Assembly (NCBI GenBank): GCA_038501625.1
Contig: JAZAYU010000008.1
Span: 6,138,938-6,202,937 of the forward strand
Direction of reading: 5' to 3'
Length of the DNA stretch: 64,000 nucleotides
Source: Corbicula japonica
Lineage: Eukaryota > Mollusca > Bivalvia > Venerida > Cyrenidae
In this document: positions 24,942-36,900 of the stretch, piece after piece
Layout: every line of letters starts with the position of its first letter
Position numbering within the stretch: the first letter of the stretch is position 1
Translations under genes and position numbers: made by a program
The notes under the pieces: generated by a model
Seen by the model: the letters and a program-made list of their open reading frames with translations, nothing else
Told to the model about the DNA's origin: nothing
The model's database searches: none

Positions 24942-25167
24942 TTAACCCTTTCTTCCATAGACACATTTTTATCCCGTGGGTGAAAATTTTAGATCCAGCC
25001 GGCACATCTGATCAGGATCTGCACTGTTCGCTTTTTGATTTGTTATGTTATTTCTGACCAAAATGCAGACCAGTGAAGATCCTTATCAGATGGCACAGAT
25101 GTGCCGGCTGATCTGGATCTACATTGGTTGAATGCGTAAAAATGCGTATAAATTGAGGAAAGGGTTA
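24942..25167. repeat. MITE copy (GTGTAGATC family), well preserved
   Basis: Starts TTAACCCTTTCTTCCATAG and ends TAAATTGAGGAAAGGGTTAA. Both inner arms and the TGACCAAAATGCAGACCAGT spacer are present. It sits about 75 bp after the PEX13 stop, probably in the 3' UTR. Confidence 0.7.
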
Positions 25168-25291
25168 ATGAGTAGCATACCAGAAGCAGATGTTTTACAA
25201 ATTTGTTTATAATCTTTGCTTGTTACACAAATCCCCAAAAAATGAAAAGGGACTGTTATAAGCTAATAATGTAGTCCGGCAAAACAGTTGA

Positions 25292-25297
25292 AATAAA
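25292..25297 (+). terminator. Possible PEX13 poly(A) signal AATAAA
   Basis: This AATAAA lies about 430 nt past the PEX13 stop codon, beyond a dispersed palindromic repeat copy at 24942-25167 that would then be in the 3' UTR. Another AATAAA-like motif follows near 25374. The choice is uncertain in such AT-rich DNA. Confidence 0.3.
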
Positions 25298-25429
25298 AAT
25301 GGTATTAAAGTTTTAACTGTGAAAACACCAGTTTTATATCACTGAGAGAACTCTAATTATCTGGAAAACATGAAATAATAAAGGTTATGTGACTGGTTAT
25401 ATTTTTGATTAAGTAATCCTTAATATCTT

Positions 25430-26318
25430 GAATACTGTTAAATCATTTTATTTCGCGCGGGTTTAATTTTCGTGTATTTCGGGCTAAGGTAAGAGCGCGA
25501 AATTCAACCCCAGCGAAATTAAACCATTTAACAGTGTTTCTTTGTAGGAAAATACAGTTGCGCGAATATTAGCAAAACTATTTGTGCGCGACAATGACTT
25601 TTCTATATATGCGATGTTCATCCTTCGCGCAAACCCAGTTACTATTCAAATCAATGCGGAACGTTTTTCTTATATTTCTATATGCCAGCGATCGGAAAAT
25701 GAATCGCAACTTTTGGCGGCTCCATAAAGCATCTTAAACCATATGAATCTTTAAAAAAAATTACATACCTGAAAAGCCACATTCAAGTAGAATCAATATA
25801 TGTAATCCTTTATAAATAACGGTTTCGTTTTGTATGCAAAACTCTTTTAAACCTCCACCCATGTCAGCAGTTTTTTTGTTATTCCGTTATAAGTTTATCT
25901 GACTGGTTAGTGTATGGATTTATAAAAGGGACGTTTTCATTGGTTAGCACATTAAAATCTACATGTAAACGGCATAAACAATAGTAAGTTTAAAAGTGTT
26001 ATTTGTGGAATATTTTTTTATTTGATTGATACTTTAGAGAATATTTATGTTTTATAACAACAAATGAACTTAGCAGTGTTGAAATTTTCAAGTTGCAGTG
26101 AAAAAATGGGAATTTAAAGCAGTGCGATTTCCACCACAGTTTTGATCGTAACTGCTTGAGACGTAAAGGACAGACAACGTAAAAAGTCCATATGATAATG
26201 GGTCTGTGCTTGCAGTCGAATTATTGAGACTACGTGAATATATGCCCCCGCGAATTTGTTATTTACGGGTTTTGCGCGAAATTTCGTCCCCGCAAAATTA
26301 AATGATAGTACAGTAATG
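25430..26318. mobile_element. TIR element with CG-rich ends; interior copied inverted at 51.3-51.96 kb
   Basis: Ends TACTGTTAAATCATTTTATT and, inverted, TACTGTACTATCATTTAATT, each followed by GCGCG-rich sequence. The interior 25575-26232 is similar in reverse complement to 51340-51955 (shared TTTTGATCGTAACTGCTTGA, ACCCAGTTACTATTCAAATC). No long reading frame. Confidence 0.6.
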
Positions 26319-27518
26319 TATTGGTTGATGTCAGAAGTCAGATCATGTTTTATTTTTGGGATAAGGTTCCAAGTTGTACAACTGAAATACACGGTTGTGA
26401 ATATGATTATTAAATGATTGAATCATGGTTTCCACTATTCCAGTAGCTTAAACATTTCAGAAGCTGTATAACCATTGCCAGAAATGATTAATTTTGGGTC
26501 ATGTAATTTCATTCAAATATCATTGCTAAGGTTTAGGTATAATACGCTCATACATGTAGACCATGTCTTCAATTTTTAGCTGTTTGATTTGATTAAAATG
26601 AGATATTATGCTACTGAACCAGTAAAGGTCAGGTCAGTTATCATGGATTATTAATGAGCTCATGGAATAAAGCTTAATCAATAAAAATGTGACAACTGTA
26701 ACTTGGCAAGTTACCACAATTGTTGCTGTTGAATAGTGGCATTAATTTCCTGTGGAAATTCAGCTCCTTGTTCCCTGTAAAAGCTCTGAAAAGCCATAAT
26801 GTTGATCAGTCTATTTAGAGGTTAATCTGCCATGACCCGTAAGGCCAGTATAACTACATAATACATAAAGTCTGAGTTTAACAAGACTGGGGTTGTTTTT
26901 GCTCAACTTGGCAGATTCAAAACTACATTTTACACTGTAGTGTAGTTATTAACTTCTCATCACGATTAACTAAAATATTATTTTTTCATAAAGCTTCTCA
27001 ATCCATAAATTTAAAATACAATTTTTAAGTCTGGTGTAATTGTGATTGACAAACTCCTAAAACATTTGTATGAAAATTATATTTCTTGCACCAAAATGTG
27101 CATGAATGGTTAAAATAATTTATAACATTAGTTATTTGTTGCTACATGGTTGTGCTGATAGAACATTATATGGGTGGTGTTTACATGAGATCAAAGTGTT
27201 ATTATTCTTCAGGGGCAATGAACAAGTTAACTGTGTGCCTAAATTTGGTATAACAAACAATGAAATTTTGTTGTAATCAGCTAGAAAAAGATTTCAACAA
27301 AATTAATACAATAACACAAGTCATAAAAAACACTGATATGTAGAGGATATATATGTAGTTCAGCTTTTATTTCAATGCAAACGTGCTGATTTCAGCTGTT
27401 CACCGGGTGCAACTAAATATACTTGTATTTATTACTAATTTACCATTACATGTGATTACAAAGAACATGTAAAATAAAATTGTGAAATAACAAATGTAAA
27501 GGCCTTTTATGTTTTTAC
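26319..27518. other. Intergenic DNA, nothing recognised
   Basis: AT-rich sequence between PEX13 and RPS7 with no coding frame, RNA gene or clear repeat that I can see. Confidence 0.5.
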
Positions 27519-27835
27519 AGAACCATTTCTTGTGGAGAAGGTGTAAGTTACAGTCAGAACCATTTCCTATGGACAAGTTGTTTGTTAGTGACTGAACTGT
27601 TTCGTATGGAGAAGTTGTAACAGTCAGAACCCTTTCCTATAGCAAAGTTGTTAGTTCCTGACAGAACCATTTCCTATGGAGAAGTTGTTTGTTAGTGACA
27701 GAACCATTTCCTATGGAGAAGTTGTTTGTTAGTGACTGAACTGTTTCCTATGGAGAAGTTGGTTACTAGCAGAACAATTCCTTTTGGATAAATTGTTTGT
27801 TACTGACAGAACCATTTCCTATGGAAAAGTTGTTG
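27519..27835. repeat. Minisatellite, units of about 38 bp, roughly eight copies
   Basis: Units of the form AGAACCATTTCCTATGGAGA plus AGTTGTTTGTTAGTGAC. Diverged relatives appear at 29255-29390 (AGAACTGTTTCCTT, GGAAAAGTTGTTGGTGA). Confidence 0.75.
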
Positions 27836-28081
27836 TAGACTAGATTCTGAAAGTCCAAAAGGGCTCAAAAATGAGTTTAGGTAGGGCCGACAAGATATAC
27901 TTTTTATTTTGGTACCAAATTAAAGACTATTTATTATATGGCAAAAAAAATCTGGACTGGCTTGCAAAGAAAATTTTATTGCGAATCGTCGGGGGAAAAT
28001 AAGGGGAGATAACTCATTCCAAATCATACAAAAAATCAACAAAAAAACTGACAAACTCAACGATATGACATATAATATAAA

Positions 28082-28703
28082 GCTTTTTTTCTGTCTCCAT
28101 GGAAACTTTGTCAACTAAGCTGTAAAATGCAAGTTAAAGTCCAAGGGTAACAACTAATGTAATATTATGTGTGAAAAAAAAGAGTTATTCCCCTTTATTT
28201 AATTGAAATATATAATGAAATCACTTACGTCCGATTTTCTTGCAAAGTGATATTTCTGGTGATTTTTTAACCTAGAGAAAAAGATTATAGCACAAATTCT
28301 CTGAAAGCTTGTTTGAACCATCCTGGTCAGATCATTAAATATTAAATAATAATTACATCCATTTAATTTCATACCTGAGAGCAAGCCATTGATTACAAGC
28401 CTGTTTTTTCTGTCTCCATGGTAACTTTGCCAACTAAGTTGTAGAATGCAAGTTAAAGTCCAATGGTAACAACTAATGTATATTATGTGTGAAAAAAAAG
28501 AGTTATTCCCCTTTATTTAATTGAAACATATAATGAAATCGCTTACGTCCGATTTTGTTGCAAAGTGATATTTCTGGTGATTTTTTAACCTAGAGAAAAA
28601 GATTATAGCACAAATTCTCTGATCAGATCATTAAATATTAAATAATAATTACATCCATTTAATTTTATACCTGAGAGCAAGCCATTGATTACAAGCCTGT
28701 ATA
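28082..28703. repeat. Tandem duplication of about 310 bp
   Basis: 28082-28403 and 28404-28703 are nearly identical (TCTGTCTCCATGGAAACTTT, GAGTTATTCCCCTTTATTTA, GAGCAAGCCATTGATTACAA). The second lacks about 25 bp near 28621. High identity suggests a recent event. Confidence 0.85.
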
Positions 28704-28765
28704 AATTTGGTATTCGCCAAGCTTGGCTTGAATGATTGCCACAGTAATGTATTTAATAACCAGTC

Positions 28766-28868
28766 TGATTGCTTCAGTCAGACTAGAGTTACTGCCCTTA
28801 ACAAACTAATTTTGACCAAATAATAGTAATTAAAGGGCAATAACTCTAGTCTGACTGAAGCAATCATG
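28766..28868. repeat. Foldback with 34-bp arms
   Basis: TGATTGCTTCAGTCAGACTA with AGAGTTACTGCCCTT faces AAGGGCAATAACTCTAGTCT with GACTGAAGCAATCA across a 32-bp loop. Confidence 0.85.
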
Positions 28869-29562
28869 GGTTAACTCATCCACATTTTAATTCAAAAACC
28901 TTTTATGCAATCTTTGATAAACTTATTAAGAATGTTTATGGTAACCATGTCCAGTTCAATAACTGGCAGATAGCTTTGAACAAACTAAATAGTGTCCTCT
29001 AATGGCTGTTTTAACCAAATTTGCACTGTCGAAGGCCCCAGTTTGTCAAAATGCTGTGAGCATAATATGTCTGCTGAAATCTAAATATTGTATATCGCAG
29101 CTAGGGCGTTAAAGTCATGGATATTTCATTCCCATTTTTAATCAAATAAGCAATGTCTGCTTTCTTAATTAAAATGATAATCTTCATCAAACTTAGTCTG
29201 AACATGTATGTACATAATATATCAGACAAGTTTAATAGCCAGACACGGTTTCCTTCATTTCAGGAACTGTTGACTTTGGAAAAGTTGTTGGTGATAGACA
29301 GAACTGTTTCCTTTATTACAGACATAACAGTTTTCCACTTAGGAAGTTATTAGTAATTTAGTTACTGGCGGACCATTTCCTTACATTAACAGCAGATGAG
29401 AAAGATGCTTCATTTCAAAATGGAAGTTGTTGATGAGAGGAAGTTGTCTAATTAAATTTACAATCAAGTATCTAAATTAAATACCTCTGGGATACACTGT
29501 TGCCAAGGTGGTTGTGTTGTTCTGGGCGCAGGTGGGGAGGGGCATGTTCTTTTCTATTAATA

Positions 29563-29965
29563 ACTAGATGGGTTTTCAGTTCAACAGTTGTGTTGCCCTT
29601 GGGTACTTTGTCAGAATAAAAAATCCAAATACAAAAAGGGGCATAGCTCCATCAAGTGTAGCTTTGACCTAAAGAATTTGACATTATCATCACCGTGTTG
29701 TCATAAGCAACATAATTTGGAAGTTTGATGAAGAAATTGCAAAGTTTAGCCAATGTCAAGTTTTCATGTCAAAATCCAAAAAGGGCTTAACTATCAGCCT
29801 GAAGAATCTGGCATCATCATGACCATGTTGTCATAAGGAATATTATTTGAAAGTTTAATGAAGAAACATTGAGAAATGGCAAAGTTAATACTGTTTTCAT
29901 GACGGATGGATGAAGCAATCCTTATGTATCACCATTTCTTTGGAAGGGCGAAACAAAAAACATAA
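29563..29965 (+). mobile_element. Tandem-core hairpin element, short copy
   Basis: Opens ACTAGATGGGTTTTCAGTTC and continues AACAGTTGTGTTGCCC, has about two core units (GGGGCATAGCTCCATCAAG, GAATTTGACATTATCATCAC) and ends TTTGGAAGGGCGAAACAAAA. Same family as 19985-20739 but plus orientation. Confidence 0.7.
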
Positions 29966-30501
29966 GTGTAAGTCATACAACAATCCTGTTTACTTTTCCA
30001 AGTTACCATTGCAGACATCTACACCAGAATTATAGTTTTTGTATTTTATATGTAACCAAAGGGCAAGATTTGTTAAGTTTGAAAAGAAAATGGATTTGTT
30101 TGGGAAAATCTCACAAAATCAACTAAAACCAATGTAAAAAGGCTGCAAATGGGGTACCCCTCTTACTAAAATCTGGCCGATGAACAGTTGTATATATAAT
30201 CAACTGTACTGGGTTCTAGGATTTGAAATAAATCAACCCAATCCATTTTTCCATACTTAACAAAATCAACAATAACCACTAAGAAAATGCTATAAAGTGG
30301 TATCCCTCTTACTGAAATCTGGTTGATTTTCATATACCCGGTACACGTATAATCAACTGTCCTGGGTTCTAGAATTTGAAATAGAACTTGTGATTGCTGT
30401 TTGCAAGTTCTGTGGCTGGCTAACCTTGGTGATGTATGCAGCCAGTTCTATATCCCAAAACCGTGGAAGCAGAATTACTGCATATTTAAATTTAATTAAA
30501 A

Positions 30502-30743
30502 ACTAGAATGTGTCCTTGGACACTGATGCCGCCACTGCTGCAACAAAATTGGTAGTAACAAAGGGCAATAACTCTGGTAAAAATGGTTGCAGGAAAAATC
30601 CTTTCTTTACCATCATCTACACATCCTGCTTGATCATCTTTGTTTGAAAGAAATCTGCCTTACAGTTTAGGAGTTGATGCCACAAGATTTGGGGACGTAC
30701 GGACAAGTGCAACTCTATATGCCTCCCACTTTGTTGGGGCATA
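30502..30743 (+). mobile_element. Tandem-core hairpin family, short element without array
   Basis: Opens ACTAGAAT then GTGTCCTTGGACAC (perfect hairpin) and ends with ATGCCTCCC facing GGGGCAT. Immediately followed by the next element at 30744. Confidence 0.6.
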
Positions 30744-32126
30744 ACAAGAGCTGTCAGATGAGACAGCGTGCTCGACTATTCGAATCATTTGAAACAAATG
30801 CAATTTGAAGATTAAAACAATAACAACTATGGCCATACATTCATGTGCAATCAGTAAAAATATTAACAAGTGAATGGTAAGGGAGAAATTCATTTCAAAT
30901 AACAGAAATAATTCCTTACTGTACCATAAATATTAAACTGAATAGGGGAATTACTATGAAATATCTCTGGATTTGTTAGAAAACTTGTTATTAATTTTTT
31001 ATTAGAGACATTTACTTTTAGTTCAATATCAATCACTTCAGTAATGTTACAGAAAAAGAAGTGAAATGAAAATATAATGGAAGTTTGAAGTTGATACTTT
31101 AAGTACATGTATTTGCAAAGTTATCGATGAAGTGCACTTAAGTGAAAATATAAGTGAAAAAAGGAACAGTGGAAAAAGGGGCATAACTTGTAGAGTGATT
31201 GTATTACAGTTATGGGTCTTGTTGGTAATGATGTAGATTTTGATGGTGAAAAAATATTCAAAGTTTCAATGAAATATCGAATAGTCGAGGTAAAAACTAA
31301 ATGCAAAAGGGGCATAACTTGCAGAAATATTTCCAATAGAGTTATGGATCTTGTTGATAATGATTTAGAAACTGATGACAAAAATATATTCCAAGTTTCA
31401 AAATAATATCTCCTGTTTCAAAATTATGGGACAATTGCATAAGTGAAAAAGGGGCATAACTTGAAAAATATTGGTAGCAGAGTTATGGGTGTTGTTGATA
31501 ATGACCTAGATTTTGATGGTGAATATATTTTCCAGGTTTCAAGGTGATAGCTCAAGTAGTTTTTAAGTTAAGGTCCAAGTGTATATTTTGCTTAACGCAA
31601 AATTTAAGTGAAAAAGGGGCATAATTTGAAAAATATTGGAAGCAGGGTTATGGGTCTTGTTAGTTATGATGTAGATTTTGATGATGAAAATATATTTCAA
31701 GTTTCAAGGCAATATCTCAAGTAGTTTTAAAGTTATGGGCAAAATGCATATTTTGCTTATCACAAAATATAAGAAAAAAGGGGCATAACTGGAAATGATG
31801 AAGATTTTGATGGTGAATATATATTCCAAGTTTCAAGTTGATATCTCAAGTAGTTTATAAGTTATGGACCAAAGTGCATATTTTCCTTAACGCAAAATTT
31901 AAGTGAAAAAGGGGCATAACTTGAAAAATATTTGTAGCAGAGTTATGGGTTTTGTTGGTAATGATGTAGAATTTGATGTTGAATATATTTTCCAAGTTTC
32001 AAGTTGATATCATAAGTAGTTTTCAAGTTATGGACCAAAGTGCATTTTTTGTTTAATGGACGCCGACGGGAACGCCGACGCCGGGGCGAGTAGGATAGCT
32101 CCCCTATTCTTCGAATAGTGGAGCTC
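30744..32126 (+). mobile_element. Tandem-core hairpin element, about seven 150-bp units
   Basis: Opens ACAAGAG then CTGTCAGATGAGACAG (hairpin) and GCTCGACTATTCGAA. Core units contain AAAAGGGGCATAACTTG, AGAGTTATGGGTCTTGTTG and TTCCAAGTTTCAAG. The end has GACGCCGACGGGAACGCCGA then the hairpin AGCTCCCCTATTCTTCGAAT closing with AGTGGAGCT. No reading frame is kept across the units. Confidence 0.8.
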
Positions 32127-32470
32127 AAAATTGAAGTTAGGTTTCAAGGACTATTTATGCAGAACATCAAATATCTGCAAGATTACAGTGCATTAACACA
32201 GTGTTATGCTCACCAACCTCTCATACACATACAATGGCCAAACCCATGCTTTGGTATCGTGATTCAGAGATGTTTGGATCTAAATGCATGATGAATTTGA
32301 TTGCAAGTTATTATTGTCCAACAAGTTCTCTATTAAATCATGTGACCTAGTGCAAAAACTGTAGATTTGTGTGGCCTTTTTTTATCCATACAGCAAGTCC
32401 CTTGGTGGGTAAATGTAGATTTTCATACAGCTGTCACCAACAAATAAGGGAAACTTCCATTTCAAATGAA

Positions 32471-33715
32471 ACTAGAATTATCACTGAAAGTGATTAAATA
32501 CCCCCACATGTGTGCTTGATACTTGAACTGGGAATTCTTAGAATTGATGGCATAATGTTACTAACACTAGAAACATGGACACATGTAGCAGTGACCTTGA
32601 CCCCACACACCTTCTTTCAATCCCAAGCAGTCTTCAAAGTTAACAGTAAGTTTCATCACAATATCTCATTCCTCACTAAAGTAATTTAGCATAAAAAGTT
32701 TTTCTATCCTAAAATTTAGTAACAGTGACCATTACCACAGTGGCCCCACTTTCAATACAAAGTGTTGTCTTCAAAGTGGCTACATATACAGCAAGTTCAT
32801 CACAATATCTCATTCCTTCTAAATTTATTGAGCAGAAACAGTTTGAATATGTTAATGACAGTTACCTTTACTTAACTTTTATCCAACAGCTGTCTGCCAA
32901 AAAATGTTAAAATATATGAAGCCTTTCATTAGAAATCATCCAGATTCTATTTTTGATAACAGTGACCATGACCCAACCGGGCCCATTTTCAATACCATGT
33001 TTCGTCTTCACAGACACTACCTACATAGCAATTTTCATCACAATATATCATTATGGACTCGTTATTGAGCATTTACAGTTTTTCTATTTTTAGTAACAGT
33101 GACCTTGACCCCACAGGCCTTACTTTCAATTCCAAAAGTTGTCTTAACAGAAACCACCAATGCACCAAATTTAATTCAAGAATCTTATTCCAAGCTATAG
33201 TTACTGAGTGGAAATGAAGTGTTGAAGTTAAAATAACAGTGACCTTGACCTTGAACCCATAGGCCCCAAAGTCAAACCTAACCTGTATCTTCTAATGTTA
33301 CATACGTGTCCCAAAAAATAATTATATCTATTTAGTATTTTATGAGTTATCGTCCAGAAACGTTTTTCTATTGTAAAGTAACAGTGACCTTGACCCCACA
33401 GGCCACAGTCAAATTCAACATATATCTTCTGATGTTACATCTATGTCCCAAAATAGGATTAAATTTGTGAAGTATTTCATGAGTTACGATCGAATAATCC
33501 GGAAACCATTTTTCTATTTTTTGTAACACTGACCTTGACACCACCAGCCCCAAAATTGAACTTGACCTGTATCTTATGATGTTACACCTGTGTACCAGAA
33601 ATTATTTAAATCTGTCAAGCCATTCATGAGTTATCATCCAGAAACGAAGAATCCAACCAACCGACAAGCTCACTCCTATATACCCCCCCTCAAACTTCCT
33701 ATGTGGGGGTATAAT
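32471..33715 (+). mobile_element. Tandem-core hairpin element, TGACCTTGACC type
   Basis: Opens ACTAGAA then TTATCACTGAAAGTGATTAA (hairpin) and ATACCCCCAC. Six or more degenerate units carry AACAGTGACCTTGACCCCAC. It ends with TATACCCCCCC facing GTGGGGGTATA. It lies about 280 bp past the RPS7 stop. Confidence 0.75.
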
Positions 33716-33964
33716 TACTTCACAGCAATTTTAATAGCTTTCGTTTTGTTTTTTGTAAAATATACCTCTAGCATTGGAATACTTTGAGCATTTGTTCCAC
33801 CAGTTAAGTGTACTAATCAAAATATTAAGACTGTGATCACATTAACCAAGTGCATCAGCTGTCGTCTGGGACATAATTAAAATCAAGGCACTGGGAAATT
33901 TTCATAATCCCTTCAATTCTGACTTGCTTATAACAACAGAACACATGTTTTCTTCGCCTCACAA

Positions 33965-33970
33965 TTTATT
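33965..33970 (-). terminator. RPS7 poly(A) signal AATAAA
   Basis: On the minus strand AATAAA starts 25 nt after the RPS7 stop codon at 33995. The short 3' UTR this implies is normal for ribosomal protein genes. Confidence 0.7.
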
Positions 33971-33994
33971 TAGTTAGTTACAAACAAGGAGCAT

Positions 33995-36900
33995 CTATTC
34001 TGGAAATTCAAAATTAACGTCTTTGCCTGTGAGTTTCTTGTACACTGCAGTGAATGTGTCCAACTGAAAAGTATGAAATAAAGAATTATTTTAGAATGAA
34101 AGGTAAAGAATTTAGTCGAAGGCTTATCCTGGGATAAACAGTTTTTTGAAGGCTTCTGAAGAGCAGATCAACTTTGATCAGAACTTCTTAGCATCAAAGC
34201 AATTCAGATATATGCTTGTCATAAAGTTCATCACTTCAAAACCACCAAGTTCGCATGTTAGCATACTTGTGATCTCTTAACAATGCAAACATATATTCAA
34301 ATATTGTGTGCATGAAATTAAAGTTCATTTGTTATCTAAGAGTAAAAATTTCAAAACAAATTTTTTCATCTAGCAGCCGACTACAGCCATCAATTCTATA
34401 ATTTCTGAAACAGATGAGAAAGAGAACTACTGCATTGTAGTAGATTTATGAATTAAAATGCAGGGATTCATAAGCTCCATATCCGAGTTACTGTTTTTTT
34501 TAGGTATTTAAAAAGTACTAAGGACCACCAAAATTTCCTACATTTTAATGGAAAATTCGATAGACCAGTCACCTTATAATTTTTCATCACAGCTTCACAA
34601 TGCTATTTTATCTAATCTCAAGCATCTGACTGACTCAAATGGCGACCGGTCGCATTTCAGCCAATCAGATGCTAGGGATTTGAAACTGGTCTCAAGTTTT
34701 AGTTGGATGATCCCAGGCCATAGTCTAACTTTTTTTGGAGGAAAGGATGCAAGTTGTACCTTGTGCTCAATGTTTGTCTGTTGTGTTTTCTCGAGATGGA
34801 CCTTGATAAGTCTTGAACCATCCAGCTTGATTCGGATTCGTTTTCCCACAATCTCTGATGGGAAACACAAGTCATCCAAGATAGCATCATGCACTGATGT
34901 CAATGTTCGACTAGAAAACAAAGAATACCAATTAAGTGAACTGTGTATTTATTAATATTTGCACTCAGGTTACAAGTTTTCTCAAGTGCAAACAAGGCAG
35001 TCGGAACGACAGCAATATCCTCCGCCACAGATGTGAATGTAGGAAAGGTTATGGATGGTTAAGAGCAAATTAAACAATAGCAGGTGGAAGCCGATTCAAG
35101 TGCAAGGGTATGTCGTTTTCAGATAAGTTTGAGAGTATTGGCCTGCTCAAACACCAGAGGCATCCTTGACCTTGAGCCAGCCAGGTTGGAACATGGGTTC
35201 TGCACATCAGGATCATGAACTGAACATTTCACTTCAGTTTCATGATATTCATTCAAGGAGTTCAGAAGATATGAACTGGACATGAAATGCATGGTTCAAA
35301 TCTTCAAACACAGCTGGTGACCTTGAAATTGAGCCAGCCATGTTGGAACATGGATTCTGCATGTCGTCTTGATGGGGAGAACATTTCACTAAAGTTTCAT
35401 GAAATTCCTTCTAAGGGTTGAAAAGTTATGGACTGGACACGAAATAATTATATGCTCAAACACCACAGGCGGCCTTGACCTTGAGCCAGCCAGGTTAAAA
35501 CATGTTCATGAACTGAACATTTCATTAAGTTTCATGATATTCATTCCAGGGGTTCAGAGACCTCCAATTAACTTGCCAGTTTGTGTACATACACTGTATA
35601 CAGCCGAGACCTCTCTTAAATTTAGTCTTAACATTTTGAGAATGAGCTACAAAATTTTTGTTTCAAATTTTATCACTGAACAACCAGTGAATGAATTGTT
35701 CAGGAAAGATTGAATTTTAAGATGGTATACAGTTTGTGTCAAAATCTGGTTGATAACTGTAGAAAATCAAAGGTTAAAAACAGAATTTCAAAGAAAATTT
35801 TTTTGAAATCCCCAGGGCGGGGCCCCTGGGCAATTCAAGAACATGATTTTAATAATTTGAGTAGAGATCATCAATATCAATATTCATACCAAATTAGATG
35901 ACAATCAAACAAAAAATGTGACCTCTATTGCATTAACGAAATTTTTGCTTTAATCTGACCTAGTGACCTTGACATTGAGCCGGCCATGTTGGAACATGGG
36001 TTCTGCACGTCGTCTTGAAGGGGAGAACATTTGCCTAAAGTTTCATGAAATTTCTTCTAGGGGTTGAAAAGTTATTGACCGGACACGAAATGTGCGCATA
36101 CGGAAGGACGGACGGACAGACGAAGACCATTCCTATATCCCCCATCCGCTATGCGGCGGGGGATAAAAATGTCTAGGCTTAATTGTGTCAATGAGCAGGT
36201 TTTCAAGGCAAATGTAAAATGGATTATTTAATTCAATGTAAAAGTATCAATTCTCAGTTTGTTCAGGGCATGTATTCACAAATCTGTTGTTCACATCCTC
36301 CATTAAGCACTATTTTAAATTTTACTGGAGTGTAAATATTTTGTAATAGTTTCTACTAAAATTCTAAAAAAAAACCCAGATACTCATAAAGACAGTCCAT
36401 CAGACGATACTAACATGCCGATTATTTCAGGTCATATTATGGTGTGTTTAGACTTTAGTGATATGATACTAAACTGCACTTTTCATGGTAATATTGTGCA
36501 CTTTGGGACTATTGATGGAAAAAGCTCATACTGTGCACTCCATTCCCAATCACTGAAAATTTGGATATTCATTTTTATCCCCATTTATTATAATGAAGTA
36601 TGAAGCCAGGTAATCTGTCAACAACATCAAGTTACCTGATTGGTCTCTTTTGCTTCTGCTTCTTCTTTGTTTTTCTGGTTGGTTTTGGCAATATTCTTCT
36701 CTGGAATAAACATTATGTAACGTTTAATTACATCAGGGATGAAAGTAAATAACATAACATTGTTTTTACACTCTATTTTCGACGTTTCGGCATAAAGCCT
36801 TTTAGTATTAGTATTTCCTGTCTGTGCTGTAAAACAATGAGAAAAATGTAGAAAATTTCTATAAATAATCTTGAAAAAGGCTTTATGCCGAAACGTCGAA

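Noticed and set aside
36636..36700. Apparent frameshift in the basic stretch of RPS7
   Set aside because: Careful counting of the A run gives 65 nt and the frame [21 protein letters not shown], which joins the next exon correctly. The gene is intact.
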